The notes: generated by a model from the sequence alone, not told the origin. A stretch of DNA of 64,000 bases from Bacillota bacterium (GCA_023423335.1 JAFAFU010000013.1:45121-109120); one strand, 5' to 3'. Positions 24,654 to 33,454 are shown, counted from the first letter of the stretch. Made by a program: numbers and translations.

Positions 24654-24974
24654 TTGAAAAAATTGAATGAAAAGTCCGGGAAGATGACCTTAACGATACG
24701 GGCTGTGGCCGGGGCTTATCTGCTGTATACCGCTTTCGGCCTGTATACTGATTGGGAAGAGGTGAAGCCGGGGCAGGAAATTTTAATAGGAGCAGCAATT
24801 GCAGTATTCGTAATATTTGGAGCTACCATATGTCTGTTCTCTGCCAGAGACCTGTATCGTATTAGCAGGAATAAGGATAATAGCGAGAAAGATGAACGGC
24901 AGGAGTCAGGGCAGAAAGAGGAGACTCAGGGGGAGAATCTGTCTGAGGATAACGACTCTGAGCATGAGAATTAA
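24654..24974 (+). CDS. Small membrane protein with charged tail, unknown function
   Basis: The 106-residue protein has two predicted membrane helices (about 17-33 and 44-63) and a highly charged, Glu/Lys/Gln-rich C-terminus of about 40 residues. The start is TTG with GAGGTGA six bases ahead. It is not a family I can name with certainty. It lies 52 bases after the nuclease and 62 before the alkyltransferase gene, all on the plus strand, so it may share a transcript with them. Confidence 0.6.
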   Translation: MKKLNEKSGKMTLTIRAVAGAYLLYTAFGLYTDWEEVKPGQEILIGAAIAVFVIFGATICLFSARDLYRISRNKDNSEKDERQESGQKEETQGENLSEDNDSEHEN

Positions 24975-25036
24975 TAGATGAGCCGCATCCCGGAAGGGGT
25001 GAATTTCTTCGGGACAGGTTCAAAAGGAGTGTTTTT

Positions 25037-25369
25037 ATGGACAATAAAGGATTATTCTCGCAGGTATACGACATCGTTGCCAAGGTGCCGCCGGGATCGG
25101 TGATAACCTACGGAATGATTGCGCAAATGCTGGGCAGGCCGAGGGGTGCCAGACTCGTGGGCTATGCAATGCACAGTGTACCCTTTGAACGCAATCTTCC
25201 GTGTCATAGAGTAGTGAACCGCACAGGAAGCATGGCACCCGGGAATATTTTCGGCGGAGAGGAAAATCAGCGCCGGATTCTGATGGAGGAGGGAGTAACC
25301 TTCCTGGAAAATGGCTGTATCGACATGGAAAAGCATTCCTTACGGCCACTCAACCGACAGCTTCCATGA
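25037..25369 (+). CDS. Methylated-DNA--protein-cysteine methyltransferase (MGMT fold)
   Basis: The 110-residue protein consists of just the MGMT DNA-binding/active-site domain: VPPGSVITYGMIAQMLGRPR carries the helix-turn-helix and LPCHRVVNRTGS the acceptor cysteine. Because the PCHR cysteine is kept, it should be a true alkyltransferase and not an alkyltransferase-like protein, where this position is Trp or Ala. It lacks the N-terminal ribonuclease-H-like domain of longer Ogt proteins. AAAGGAG precedes ATG. Confidence 0.88.
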   Translation: MDNKGLFSQVYDIVAKVPPGSVITYGMIAQMLGRPRGARLVGYAMHSVPFERNLPCHRVVNRTGSMAPGNIFGGEENQRRILMEEGVTFLENGCIDMEKHSLRPLNRQLP

Positions 25370-25422
25370 AACAACCGGACCGGCAAAAATATATAACGAA
25401 ATAGCTGTTTGAATTTTTAAAG

Positions 25423-26187
25423 TTACCTTATTCCAATATCTTCAACCTGAAATACGGAATGATTACCGGGAGGAAAGCTGCCTGTCACGGCGCCCTTCGG
25501 ACAGGCTGCGGCGCCAATTTCGAAATGCGCCTTGGCAATTCCCAGATCTGTCATACGGTAAAGCCCGGGATCTTTGACGAAAAGGGTTACTTTTCCGGAA
25601 CGGTACTCTGCATGGACCGGCTGGGCATTTACGGCAGAGGGGGCTCTCCTTACAGCCTCCATACCTGACAGGAACCATTCCGGAACCGGAGTATCTGCCG
25701 TATAGTGATCCTCTAGCGATTTGGCAGAACGGTGGGTCATTTTATAAATCAGCTTTTCCCGAAAGCTCTGATTCTCCTCTGCATTCCCGACGGTGATCAC
25801 ACATACTAAAGTCTCATCCCCCTGGATCGTGCAGGGACAGTGCTTCTTATCATAGGAAGCGCCAACCCAGCAGGTTCCGAGGCCCAGCTTTGTTGCCTCC
25901 AGGGTCAGTAATTCTCCGTAATATCCGGCTTTTTCCTTAAGATCGGGGTCATCGGTCTTTCCGACCAGTGCAAAGAAGCTTCGCACCCCATGGAACATCC
26001 CGTAGCTTTTCAGGATTCCCTTAAAAGCACTGCCTCCTTCTTCAATTAATTGAATATTAAGTCCGCTTATCTTATTTTGATCTCCCACTGCTGCTTTCAG
26101 AGCTGTCATATTGTCAGCGGAAATCGGTGTATCCAGGTAATTTCTTCGGGAATATCGCAGGTTAATCGCTTCCAGATCCGTCATCAT
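25423..26187 (-). CDS. Nitroreductase-family protein
   Basis: About 254 residues with the start of the nitroreductase fold, INLRYSRRNYLDTPIS, the FMN-contact region LTLEATKLGLGTCWVG and RRAPSAVNAQPVH. It resembles the putative TM-type nitroreductases of Clostridia in which two half-domains lie in one chain. FMN and NAD(P)H would be used, substrate unknown. GGAGGT lies just before tandem ATGs at 26187 and 26184. It is on the minus strand, convergent with the alkyltransferase gene. Confidence 0.82.
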   Translation of the reverse strand: MMTDLEAINLRYSRRNYLDTPISADNMTALKAAVGDQNKISGLNIQLIEEGGSAFKGILKSYGMFHGVRSFFALVGKTDDPDLKEKAGYYGELLTLEATKLGLGTCWVGASYDKKHCPCTIQGDETLVCVITVGNAEENQSFREKLIYKMTHRSAKSLEDHYTADTPVPEWFLSGMEAVRRAPSAVNAQPVHAEYRSGKVTLFVKDPGLYRMTDLGIAKAHFEIGAAACPKGAVTGSFPPGNHSVFQVEDIGIR

Positions 26188-26275
26188 AGCACCTCCATCA
26201 ATATTTATATTCATACAGATTTTACCACTTAACGCAGCATCAATCAACTAAAATTAAACAGGTTCTTGATAAGAA

Positions 26276-26313
26276 GAAAATGGATTGACATGCAACCATT
26301 TTCCTTTTAAACT
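26276..26313 (+). promoter_or_regulatory. Promoter of the HD-GYP gene inside an inverted repeat
   Basis: TTGACA (26285-26290) and TAAACT (26308-26313) are 17 bases apart. The -35 lies in the loop of GAAAATGG (26276-26283) / CCATTTTC (26296-26303), so a repressor or a terminator for the other strand may overlap it. Confidence 0.5.
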
Positions 26314-26367
26314 GGAAAGAGACATAAATCGACTAATCTTTTTCACATAATTGATACATCGGAGGAA

Positions 26368-28353
26368 ATGATTTTGAATAAGAAAAGTATATATTCTCTG
26401 GGATTTATATGGAAGATAGGGGCAGGAATCCTGCTGGCATTTATTTTGGTGCTGGTAAGCTTCATTATGTTACAAAACCAATCTGCCGAAAGGGAGCGGG
26501 AGGATAAACTGGTTATCAACATATTTGGTAAGCAGAGGATGTATACCCAGATGATGGCAAAGGATTCCAGCAGCCTGTATGCACTTATGAAGGACCTGGA
26601 GGATAGCAATATCAGCCTGTCGTCGGTTGATGTTTTGAATAAATACCTGGAGTATAAAGATAATCTGAGGGAAGCAGCAGATAGATTTACCGAAACTCTG
26701 GAGGCTTTGGAGCATGGTTATTTGAAGGTGGAGGCTTATGATATCAACATCGGAAGTTCCATAAATGAAGTGGCCCCTTATCTGGAGGATATTAAGCCCC
26801 TGTGGGAGAAATTTGCCCGGGCAGTCATGACGATGATACGTGCAGATGAAATAACCAATGAATTTGTTATTGCAGCGACATTCATTAACCTCAATAATCT
26901 AAAACTGATGGAGCTTTGTGAACAGATCCAGCAGGTTATCCTGACCGACTCCCTGAGGACGGATCATCGGACGGATATGGCATTTTATACCTTAATCGGA
27001 ATACTGAGTATTCTTATGGTAATAGCAGTTCTAAATTTAATGAAGTTTATCATATTGCCATTCAATCGGTTATACAGAGGGATATCGGAAATCGGTCTTG
27101 ATTCGGACCACGAACCGATTAATCATAAAACGCCTACGAGCAAAAGAGTTATTCCGATGGTGGAGGATATCAACGCCATATTTATAAAGATCAACAACCT
27201 GATTGATCTGATAGAAAATATGAACAGCTATTCCTCCTTTGCGGAAAGTCTGGATTTCATTAACCGGACCTTCTCGCAGTTTATTCCGTATAATTATATA
27301 GGGATTGCCCTGTTTGATGACACGAAAATCAACCTGCGGGCATCTTACGGCGTCTCGGACGGCTCCATTGCCGGAATGCCCGATAATATCGTCGGAATCA
27401 ATTGGCCGATACGCGAAACCAGCCTGGGACAATTGATCGCTTCCGGGAGTGTCCGCATAATAAACGATCTTGAACAGTACCTTGCGGATAAGCCGGTAAG
27501 GCTTTATAACAAAATTATCCTGGAGGCAGGGATCCGGGCTTCCATTACGCTTCCTCTGCAGGTGGCCGGCGAACCGGTCGGAGTTATATTCTTTTCAAGC
27601 AGGCAAAAGAATGTATACAGCGAGAAGCATCTGAATTTCTTGAAGACACTGGTTAACGGTATTGCGGTCAGTTTCAACCAGAATATCTTCATAAACGATC
27701 TGGTCTTCAGCAGTATTTTGGCACTGGCGAAGTTAGCGGAGGCAAGGGATGAGGAAACCGGGGAACATCTGGACCGGATGAAGCTGTATTCCAGATTAAT
27801 AGCAGAATTATTATATGAAAATCATATCTATCCGGGCGAGATTACACCGGAATATTTTGATAAGATTGAGCGTTTCAGTCCTCTGCATGATATCGGAAAG
27901 GTTGCTGTCAGGGATGGTATTCTGTTAAAGCCCGGGAAACTGACGGAGGAAGAATTTGAAGAAATGAAGCAGCATGCTCTGTATGGGGCCAGGGTGCTCC
28001 GGGCGGCCGAGGAAAACATTGTGAAACGGGGAAGAAGCCTGTTCGGCATGGGCATTGAGATTGCCGAGGGGCACCATGAGAAATGGGACGGTTCCGGATA
28101 CCCATATGGTAAAAGCGGTTCCGAGATCCCTTTAAGCGCAAGAATTGTAGCCCTGGCAGATGTATTTGATGCACTGACCAGCAAAAGGCCATATAAGAAA
28201 GCGTTCTCCTTTGAGTTATCGATGAATATTATAGAGGAGGGCAGAGGGAAGCACTTTGACCCGAAGATAGCGGATGTCTTTCTGGCTAACCGGAACCGGG
28301 TGGAACAGATGTATGAGGAATTCATGAAGACGGAGGGCAGCGCCCTCGTATAA
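26368..28353 (+). CDS. Membrane HD-GYP cyclic-di-GMP phosphodiesterase with GAF domain
   Basis: The 661-residue protein has a membrane helix (about 13-35), an extracellular PilJ-like sensor (with FGKQRMYTQMMAKDSSSLYA), a second helix near 210-230, a GAF domain around 300-440 and a C-terminal HD-GYP domain (SPLHDIGKVAVRDG, EGHHEKWDGSGYPYG, DVFDALTSKRPYK). It should hydrolyse c-di-GMP in response to an extracellular signal. ATG 26368 is only two bases from GGAGG, so TTG 26374 may be the true start. It stands alone on the plus strand. Confidence 0.88.
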   Translation: MILNKKSIYSLGFIWKIGAGILLAFILVLVSFIMLQNQSAEREREDKLVINIFGKQRMYTQMMAKDSSSLYALMKDLEDSNISLSSVDVLNKYLEYKDNLREAADRFTETLEALEHGYLKVEAYDINIGSSINEVAPYLEDIKPLWEKFARAVMTMIRADEITNEFVIAATFINLNNLKLMELCEQIQQVILTDSLRTDHRTDMAFYTLIGILSILMVIAVLNLMKFIILPFNRLYRGISEIGLDSDHEPINHKTPTSKRVIPMVEDINAIFIKINNLIDLIENMNSYSSFAESLDFINRTFSQFIPYNYIGIALFDDTKINLRASYGVSDGSIAGMPDNIVGINWPIRETSLGQLIASGSVRIINDLEQYLADKPVRLYNKIILEAGIRASITLPLQVAGEPVGVIFFSSRQKNVYSEKHLNFLKTLVNGIAVSFNQNIFINDLVFSSILALAKLAEARDEETGEHLDRMKLYSRLIAELLYENHIYPGEITPEYFDKIERFSPLHDIGKVAVRDGILLKPGKLTEEEFEEMKQHALYGARVLRAAEENIVKRGRSLFGMGIEIAEGHHEKWDGSGYPYGKSGSEIPLSARIVALADVFDALTSKRPYKKAFSFELSMNIIEEGRGKHFDPKIADVFLANRNRVEQMYEEFMKTEGSALV

Positions 28354-28400
28354 AAAAGGAGCATAATGTGAAAATAAAAAGCAATTTTCACACTTAGAAG

Positions 28401-28444
28401 TTTGTGCCTGCGTCGTCAAAGCGTGTAAACACGCTTGGCACAAA
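28401..28444 (+). repeat. Bulged leader hairpin before the Eis-like gene
   Basis: TTTGTGCC (28401-28408) and AAGCGTG (28419-28425) pair with the contiguous CACGCTT (28430-28436) and GGCACAAA (28437-28444), leaving a ten-base bulge on the 5' side. It ends 30 bases before the next ATG and could be a terminator remnant or a translation-control element. Confidence 0.55.
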
Positions 28445-28474
28445 CTAACTCAAAGGGCAGTCTGGAGGATTATA

Positions 28475-29374
28475 ATGGAAACGGCAATAACGATACAGGG
28501 AGAAGAATATTTTCTGATCCGGAATTATAAAGAGAATGAAAAATATCGTCATGGACTTAACCGGCTTACAAGAAAGACTTATGGCTTTGATTTTGAGAAG
28601 TGGTATCATGCCGGATACTGGAAGGAGAGATATATCCCGTATTCTCTGCTGCATAAGGAACAGGTGGTTGCCAATGTCTCGGTAAGTAGAATGGATTATC
28701 TTCTGGACGGTGAAAGGAAACATTGTCTTCAGATCGGCACAGTGATGACGGATGAAGCATACCGGGGCAAGGGGTTAAGCCGGGCCCTGATGGAGGAAAT
28801 ATTAAAGGAATATGAAGGACAGCAAGAGCTGATTTACTTATATGCCAATGATTCCGTATTGAATTTTTATCCGAAGTACGGTTTCACCAGGTCACAGGAG
28901 TACATACATTCCGGACAGTTCAGGAAGACCGGAAGCCTGCATCCCTATAGGAAGCTTGATATGAATTCGAAGGAGGACGTGGAGCTGCTGAACAGATTGG
29001 TTACGAATACCCGCCCGGTATCCAGAATAACCATGATAGATAACCCCGGCCTCGCAATGTTCTATCTGACACAGTTTTTGATGGAGAATATCTATTACTT
29101 CGAAGAGCTCGATCTGGCAGCGGTTGCGGAATTTGATGAAGGGAATATGCTTTTGATCGATGTGTTCTCCCGGGAGGACTTTAAGCTGGAGGAAATTATC
29201 TGTTCCCTGATGGAGCAGGGTTCCATGAAGGTATCCCTTGGATTTACACCGCCGGATGTTTCCGGCTATGACTGCAATCCGTTAGTGGAGGATAACTCTG
29301 CCTTCTTTGTCAAGGGTAAGGCCGCCGCAGATTTTCCTGGAAAGGGAAGATTCCCGTTATTATCCCATGCATGA
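28475..29374 (+). CDS. Eis-like GNAT acetyltransferase
   Basis: The 299-residue protein has a GNAT acetyl-CoA motif, VMTDEAYRGKGLSRALMEE (residues 90-108), and a long C-terminal half ending in a sterol-carrier-like fold, the arrangement of Eis-type enzymes that acetylate aminoglycosides or other amines. The active-site tyrosine region LNFYPKYGFTRS is present. TGGAGG precedes the ATG. Substrate is not predictable; resistance function should not be assumed. Confidence 0.8.
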   Translation: METAITIQGEEYFLIRNYKENEKYRHGLNRLTRKTYGFDFEKWYHAGYWKERYIPYSLLHKEQVVANVSVSRMDYLLDGERKHCLQIGTVMTDEAYRGKGLSRALMEEILKEYEGQQELIYLYANDSVLNFYPKYGFTRSQEYIHSGQFRKTGSLHPYRKLDMNSKEDVELLNRLVTNTRPVSRITMIDNPGLAMFYLTQFLMENIYYFEELDLAAVAEFDEGNMLLIDVFSREDFKLEEIICSLMEQGSMKVSLGFTPPDVSGYDCNPLVEDNSAFFVKGKAAADFPGKGRFPLLSHA

Positions 29375-29428
29375 CAGGACATGATCCGCCTCCATAGACA
29401 GTATGAAAACTAACAAATCCTCCATTAT

Positions 29429-29460
29429 AACACCAGACTTTATTCTGGTGTTATTCTTTT
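29429..29460 (+). terminator. Terminator after the Eis-like gene
   Basis: AACACCAGA (29429-29437) pairs with TCTGGTGTT (29444-29452), then ATTCTTTT. It separates the acetyltransferase from the truncated ABC gene. Confidence 0.8.
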
Positions 29461-29492
29461 CATGCAAAGAAAAAACAGGAGGGTTTTATCAC

Positions 29493-29747
29493 ATGGAAAT
29501 AACGATTGAAGTGAAAAAACTATGCAAGTCTTACGACCATATCAAAGCGGTGGAAAATATCAATATCTCAATTTGCCGCGGAGAAGTATTTGGCTTACTG
29601 GGCGCAAATGGTGCGGGTAAAAGCACCGCATTGGAATTTATTTTGGGAACGAAAATAAAGGATAGCAGAACCGTATCCATTTTGGGAATAAATCCGCAAA
29701 AAGAGCGAAAAAAATTATTTGAGAGAGTTGGGGTTCAATTTACTTAA
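29493..29747 (+). pseudogene. Truncated ABC transporter ATPase
   Basis: The frame begins MEITIEVKKLCKSYDHIKAV with AGGAGG ahead and contains an intact Walker A, GANGAGKST, but stops after VGVQFT, just where the Q-loop begins. About 85 of the usual 230-300 residues remain; signature and Walker B are missing, so it cannot work as an ATPase. The following 120 bases show no continuation in other frames. It is read as the 5' remnant of an export ATPase gene. Confidence 0.8.
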
Positions 29748-29870
29748 AAGCTTTTTGTGTAAAAACAAAGTGTATGAAATGATAAGAATAGGGTGAAGAC
29801 GATTCGGACATATTAATATTGCGACATTTTGTGGGTTATTTTTTGTTCAGAATGAGAGGTTGTGGATATA

Positions 29871-30074
29871 ATGAATAGGATGGAGAACGGCAAGGACAGA
29901 CTGGTCGGCAAGATGAAGGAATCGGCAGGCAAAGCACTGGATATCGATGAGTTGGAGTTTAAGGGAAAGCTTCAGACGATAAAATCTGAGGTCGGAGATA
30001 AAATGGAGGATATTAAGGACGGAGTTTATGAAAAAGCCAATAAACTAATGGATAGGATGAAGGGTAATAAGTAG
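29871..30074 (+). CDS. CsbD-like small stress protein
   Basis: The 67-residue hydrophilic, helical protein has the repeat-like wording of CsbD proteins: KDRLVGKMKESAGKALD, then LEFKGKLQTIKSEVGDKMED. CsbD-family proteins are general-stress proteins of unknown mechanism. ATG 29871 is ten bases after GAGAGGT; GTG 29862 is an alternative. It lies 28 bases before the GlsB-like gene, another stress-protein family, so the two probably form a small stress operon. Confidence 0.65.
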   Translation: MNRMENGKDRLVGKMKESAGKALDIDELEFKGKLQTIKSEVGDKMEDIKDGVYEKANKLMDRMKGNK

Positions 30075-30102
30075 AGTTTTAACATCGGAAGGAGGCATTC
30101 TT

Positions 30103-30369
30103 ATGCCAGAAATCAGTAATTTGATTGTGTGGTTAATCTTAGGTGGAATATCGGGCTGGATAGCCAGTAAACTGACTGGTAATGATGAGAAGATGGGCAT
30201 TGGTCTTAATCTGCTTGTTGGTATTATCGGAGCATTTATCGGCGGCTGGCTGGCAGGGTTCTTCGGATTGGGGCCGGCGACGGGACTGAATCTATGGAGC
30301 TTTATCATCTCAATCCTAGGTTCCGTTGTCTTATTATCGGTAGTCAGATTATTCAGAAACAGGGAATAA
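30103..30369 (+). CDS. GlsB/YeaQ/YmgE-family membrane protein
   Basis: The 88-residue protein has three membrane segments with the glycine-rich family pattern: LILGGISGWIASKLTG, LLVGIIGAFIGGWLAGFFG and the last helix FIISILGSVVLLSVVRLF. GlsB-like proteins are induced by stress in many bacteria; molecular role unknown. GGAGGC precedes ATG. Grouped with the CsbD-like gene just upstream. Confidence 0.88.
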   Translation: MPEISNLIVWLILGGISGWIASKLTGNDEKMGIGLNLLVGIIGAFIGGWLAGFFGLGPATGLNLWSFIISILGSVVLLSVVRLFRNRE

Positions 30370-30391
30370 AAAATATAACAACGGAGTAAAG

Positions 30392-30444
30392 GCACCTTAT
30401 GCCTCCTGAATATTTATATTGTCTATGAGGGAAGCATAAGGTGC
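30392..30444. repeat. Inverted repeat after the stress operon
   Basis: GCACCTTATGC (30392-30402) pairs perfectly with GCATAAGGTGC (30434-30444) over a 31-base loop. No T-run follows, so it is an imperfect terminator candidate or a structured RNA element. Confidence 0.6.
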
Positions 30445-30476
30445 AGCTTGTATCTGGTGCCTGTTATCAAAGGATA

Positions 30477-30506
30477 TTGATTTTTTATAGCAACATGGAA
30501 TATAAT
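30477..30506 (+). promoter_or_regulatory. Promoter of the PRTase-like gene
   Basis: TTGATT (30477-30482) and TATAAT (30501-30506) with an 18-base spacer, about 65 bases before the start codon. Confidence 0.6.
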
Positions 30507-30570
30507 GTAATTACCAGCAATTTAATGTTGGCAGCATCCAATCATATTTCACTTTGAGACAGGAGGTATT

Positions 30571-31224
30571 ATGGAGAGTAGAGCAATCAAGATTTATGCA
30601 CCAAAAAACAAGAAAATATCGCTTAAAGTCATTTCCGGCCATTTCGCAACCAGCCATTCCCACATTAATCTTTATATCGATCTTACGGCTGCCAAGACCA
30701 GGTTAAGCGAGGCCTCTGAAACTGCCAGGCGTCTGGCAATGAATTACATGAATACCACGGTGATTGATACGGTTGTATGTCTGGAGGGATGCGAGGTGAT
30801 TGGAGCATTCCTGGCACAGGAACTTACGAAAGCCGGTATCCGGTCTATGAATGCCCATCAGACCATCTACATCATTTCTCCCGAATTTAATACCAACGGG
30901 CAGATGATTTTCCGGGAGAACTTCCACTCTGCTGTCTTCGGAAAGCAGGTCCTTCTTATGGTCGGGTCGGCCACTACGGGTGATACGATCCGGAGATGTA
31001 TGGAGGGCATCCGGTATTATGGCGGTACAGTCAATGGGATCAGTGCCGTATTCTCTGCCGTGGCTTCAATTGACGGCATGAAAGTCAATTCCATCTTTAA
31101 GACCAGGGATTTACCTGATTACCAGAGCTATAATATTAACGACTGCCCGCTCTGCAAGCAGAAGCAGCGGCTGGAGGCCATTGTCAACGGCTATGGCTAT
31201 ATGAAGCTGTCCGCCTCTACATGA
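30571..31224 (+). CDS. Phosphoribosyltransferase-like protein
   Basis: The 217-residue protein resembles orotate-phosphoribosyltransferase-like proteins: the PRPP-loop region reads VLLMVGSATTGDTIRRCMEG (about 129-148), in which the usual acidic pair before TTG is replaced by Gly-Ser. A CPLCKQKQRLE motif ends the protein. Loss of the acidic pair suggests altered or absent transferase activity, perhaps a nucleotide-sensing role. AGGAGG precedes ATG. Its end overlaps the convergent CorA gene by eight bases. Confidence 0.65.
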   Translation: MESRAIKIYAPKNKKISLKVISGHFATSHSHINLYIDLTAAKTRLSEASETARRLAMNYMNTTVIDTVVCLEGCEVIGAFLAQELTKAGIRSMNAHQTIYIISPEFNTNGQMIFRENFHSAVFGKQVLLMVGSATTGDTIRRCMEGIRYYGGTVNGISAVFSAVASIDGMKVNSIFKTRDLPDYQSYNINDCPLCKQKQRLEAIVNGYGYMKLSAST

Positions 31225-32152
31225 ATTTCTTCTTTTTGAAAAACACAAAACAAATAACAGCAACAATGATACATAAAATAATGACGAAGAGATAACCGTA
31301 CTGCCAGGTCAATTCCGGCATGGTTGTAAAATTCATACCGTACCAGCCTACGATCAGCGTCAGCGGAAGAAAAATCGTAGTGACCACGGTAAATACCTTC
31401 ATGATTTTATTTAAATCGTATTCCAGCTGGGCATGATATGCCTCCCGGACCCGGACGCTGTATTCCTGAAGCATCCGCGTATTATTGCTCAGCCGGGATA
31501 CCTTGTCGGTATATATCCTGAAATAATGCAGATTCTCTTCTGCAAGCAGATCCGGTCCGTTTTCTTCCAGCTCTTCCCCGACTGCAATCAGCTGCTGATA
31601 ATAATTATCAATCAGCATTAATTCTTTCCGGATCTCCGTGATCTGGCTATTAAAAGCCTTGTCCAGATTCCGGTCGTTGATCCGGTCCTCATGCTCACTG
31701 ATTTTGGTCTCAATCCTCTCCAGGGTGGCATAGCCCTCATTAATCAGCCGTTCCAGGAAGCTGTATACCAGCCGTTCCAGATTCAACCGCTTAAGGTTTA
31801 AGTGCTCCAGCATCTCGGCTATTTTCCTATGGGTACTGTCATCCTTATCCTCCAGGATAACGACGAGAAGAAGGTTTTCTTTAATATAGACTGCAATTCT
31901 ATCCTGTACCTTAATAATCTGCCGTTCATTGATTCCGATGATAATTCCGAAGAAGTAATCCGGATAAGAGTCCAGATTACCATGAATACTATGGGAATTA
32001 TCCTTACATTCCCACAGGGTAGAGTAGGAAAACCCCAGCTGTTCATAACAGAGCTCTAATTCTTCGAGGCAGATTACACCCAGGGTTAACACCTTTGGAT
32101 CGATATCCTTACATTCAACGGAGGTTATCTCCTCTTGCAGCCGGTAGAACAT
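31217..32152 (-). CDS. CorA-family divalent-metal transporter
   Basis: About 311 residues: a large N-terminal cytoplasmic domain with long coiled helices (LEHLNLKRLNLERLVYSF and onward) and two C-terminal membrane helices with the CorA signature YGMNF between them, followed by a WQYGYLFV loop. It forms a pentameric magnesium or cobalt channel. ATG 32152 follows GAAAGGT; a longer start at 32176 has no binding site. Operon partner is the small membrane protein upstream. Confidence 0.9.
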   Translation of the reverse strand: MFYRLQEEITSVECKDIDPKVLTLGVICLEELELCYEQLGFSYSTLWECKDNSHSIHGNLDSYPDYFFGIIIGINERQIIKVQDRIAVYIKENLLLVVILEDKDDSTHRKIAEMLEHLNLKRLNLERLVYSFLERLINEGYATLERIETKISEHEDRINDRNLDKAFNSQITEIRKELMLIDNYYQQLIAVGEELEENGPDLLAEENLHYFRIYTDKVSRLSNNTRMLQEYSVRVREAYHAQLEYDLNKIMKVFTVVTTIFLPLTLIVGWYGMNFTTMPELTWQYGYLFVIILCIIVAVICFVFFKKKKFM

Positions 32153-32190
32153 AATTTGTCGGACCTTTCTTTGCATATAGTATTAAATAA

Positions 32191-32520
32191 TCATTTTTTC
32201 AACTTATCATAACATTCATACAGTTTTTGTACCCCGTTTTCCAGGAGGTAATAATGCCTGATGTATGGAACCAGCAGAGCCAGAAAAAGCAATATCAGCA
32301 GGTACAATCCGAGAGTCTGATAGAAGAAGCTGGTGAATATGGCTGCCACGGTCAGCAGGGCAAAGACTGCCGTTACAATCAGGTGAATCAAGCGTTCATG
32401 CTGGAAGAAGCTAATCTGGATCAACAGATCTTTCAGAAGGTCTTCTTTCACTTCAGGCTGCAATTCCCGTCCGACCTGCTGCTGTATGCAGGCCAGATAA
32501 TTTTTTAGCCTTTTTCCCAT
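32191..32520 (-). CDS. Small two-helix membrane protein, unknown function
   Basis: 109 residues opening MGKRLKNYLACIQQQVGREL, with two membrane helices (about 46-63 and 69-87) and charged ends. I do not recognise the family. ATG 32520 is seven bases after AATGGAGG; a longer in-frame extension is not supported. It lies 38 bases before corA on the minus strand and is probably cotranscribed, which suggests, weakly, a role with the transporter. Confidence 0.6.
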   Translation of the reverse strand: MGKRLKNYLACIQQQVGRELQPEVKEDLLKDLLIQISFFQHERLIHLIVTAVFALLTVAAIFTSFFYQTLGLYLLILLFLALLVPYIRHYYLLENGVQKLYECYDKLKK

Positions 32521-32533
32521 ATTTACCTCCATT

Positions 32534-32550
32534 ATGACGCTTTGCGCCAT
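32534..32550 (-). promoter_or_regulatory. Stem-loop directly before TGGAGG on the minus strand
   Basis: Read on the minus strand, ATGGCGC, loop AAA, GCGTCAT (one G-U pair) is followed at once by AATGGAGGT and the start at 32520. A second stem GCCCGC/GCGGC lies at 32571-32583. Confidence 0.5.
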
Positions 32551-32604
32551 CACAAAATCTGATGAAAGAAGCCGCTTTGCGGGCTCTTTGCACCTCCTGC
32601 TTTC

Positions 32605-32632
32605 ATTATACCTCGAATTGGGAAGAAGTAAA
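32605..32632 (-). promoter_or_regulatory. Promoter of the small membrane protein/corA pair
   Basis: On the minus strand TTTACT (32632-32627) and TATAAT (32610-32605) are 16 bases apart. Confidence 0.5.
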
Positions 32633-32740
32633 GCCGAATAAGCGCAGTGTGGAAATAATCCGCTTGCAAGCTCTCTGTTCATGATATAATATAAAGCTAA
32701 AGCAACCGTACTGGATCAATAACCGCAGGGAGTGGAACAG

Positions 32741-33454
32741 GTGGAAGAGAAGAATATACATACAAAATCTTATACGAAGGTAATTGAATATATTAAGAAG
32801 CAGATCAGGGAAGGAAGTCTGGAGATCGGCGGAAAGCTTCCGGCAGAGAGGGAACTATCCGAGATGCTTGGCATCAGCCGCAATTCCGTCAGGGAAGCGA
32901 TCCGCACCCTGGACAACATGGGAGTCATCACGAGCCAGCAGGGAGCAGGAAATTATCTTACAGGTAATTTCGAGAGTAATCTGGTGGAGTCCATGTCCAT
33001 GATGTTTTTGCTGAACCGGATTGACTACCGTCAGATCAGTCAGCTGAGGCGGGCGCTGGAAATGCAGGCAGTGATGCTTGCCATTGATAATATCACCGAG
33101 AAAGAAACGGATCAGTTAAAACGGATCGTTTCCCGGCTGGAGAACGTGAAGGAAGAGAGCAATGTCATTCTGGACAAGCAGCTCCACTATAATATTGCCC
33201 TGGCTTCCCGGAATGTCCTGATCATCGATATTCTTCAGGCATTGTCGGAATTGGTGGATCAGTTTATTGCTGATCTGAGAAGAGAGATCATCAGTACGGA
33301 GTCCAGCGGACTGCGTCTGCGGGAAGCTCATAATCAGATGGTGATGAGTATTGTGACAAAAGATAAACAATTAGCTTACGAAGCAATTAACAAACATTTT
33401 GGTATAATTGACGAAAAGCTGCAGCAAAATGAGGGAAATCTATCGGTTCTTTAA
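32741..33454 (+). CDS. FadR/LldR-type GntR regulator of the lactate cluster
   Basis: The 237-residue protein has an N-terminal winged helix (GGKLPAERELSEMLGISRNSVREA) and an FCD effector domain with metal/ligand-binding histidines (LHYNIALASRN, REAHNQMV, NKHFGIID). FadR-subfamily members beside lactate permease genes sense lactate. GTG 32741 is eight bases after GCAGGGAG; GTG 32732 overlaps it. The two TGGTNNNACCA sites in the downstream intergenic region are likely operators for this protein. Confidence 0.88.
   Translation: MEEKNIHTKSYTKVIEYIKKQIREGSLEIGGKLPAERELSEMLGISRNSVREAIRTLDNMGVITSQQGAGNYLTGNFESNLVESMSMMFLLNRIDYRQISQLRRALEMQAVMLAIDNITEKETDQLKRIVSRLENVKEESNVILDKQLHYNIALASRNVLIIDILQALSELVDQFIADLRREIISTESSGLRLREAHNQMVMSIVTKDKQLAYEAINKHFGIIDEKLQQNEGNLSVL

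Noticed and set aside
25459..25668. Plus-strand frame opposite the nitroreductase gene
   Set aside because: It lies entirely inside the nitroreductase coding sequence on the other strand, has no ribosome binding site and no domain.
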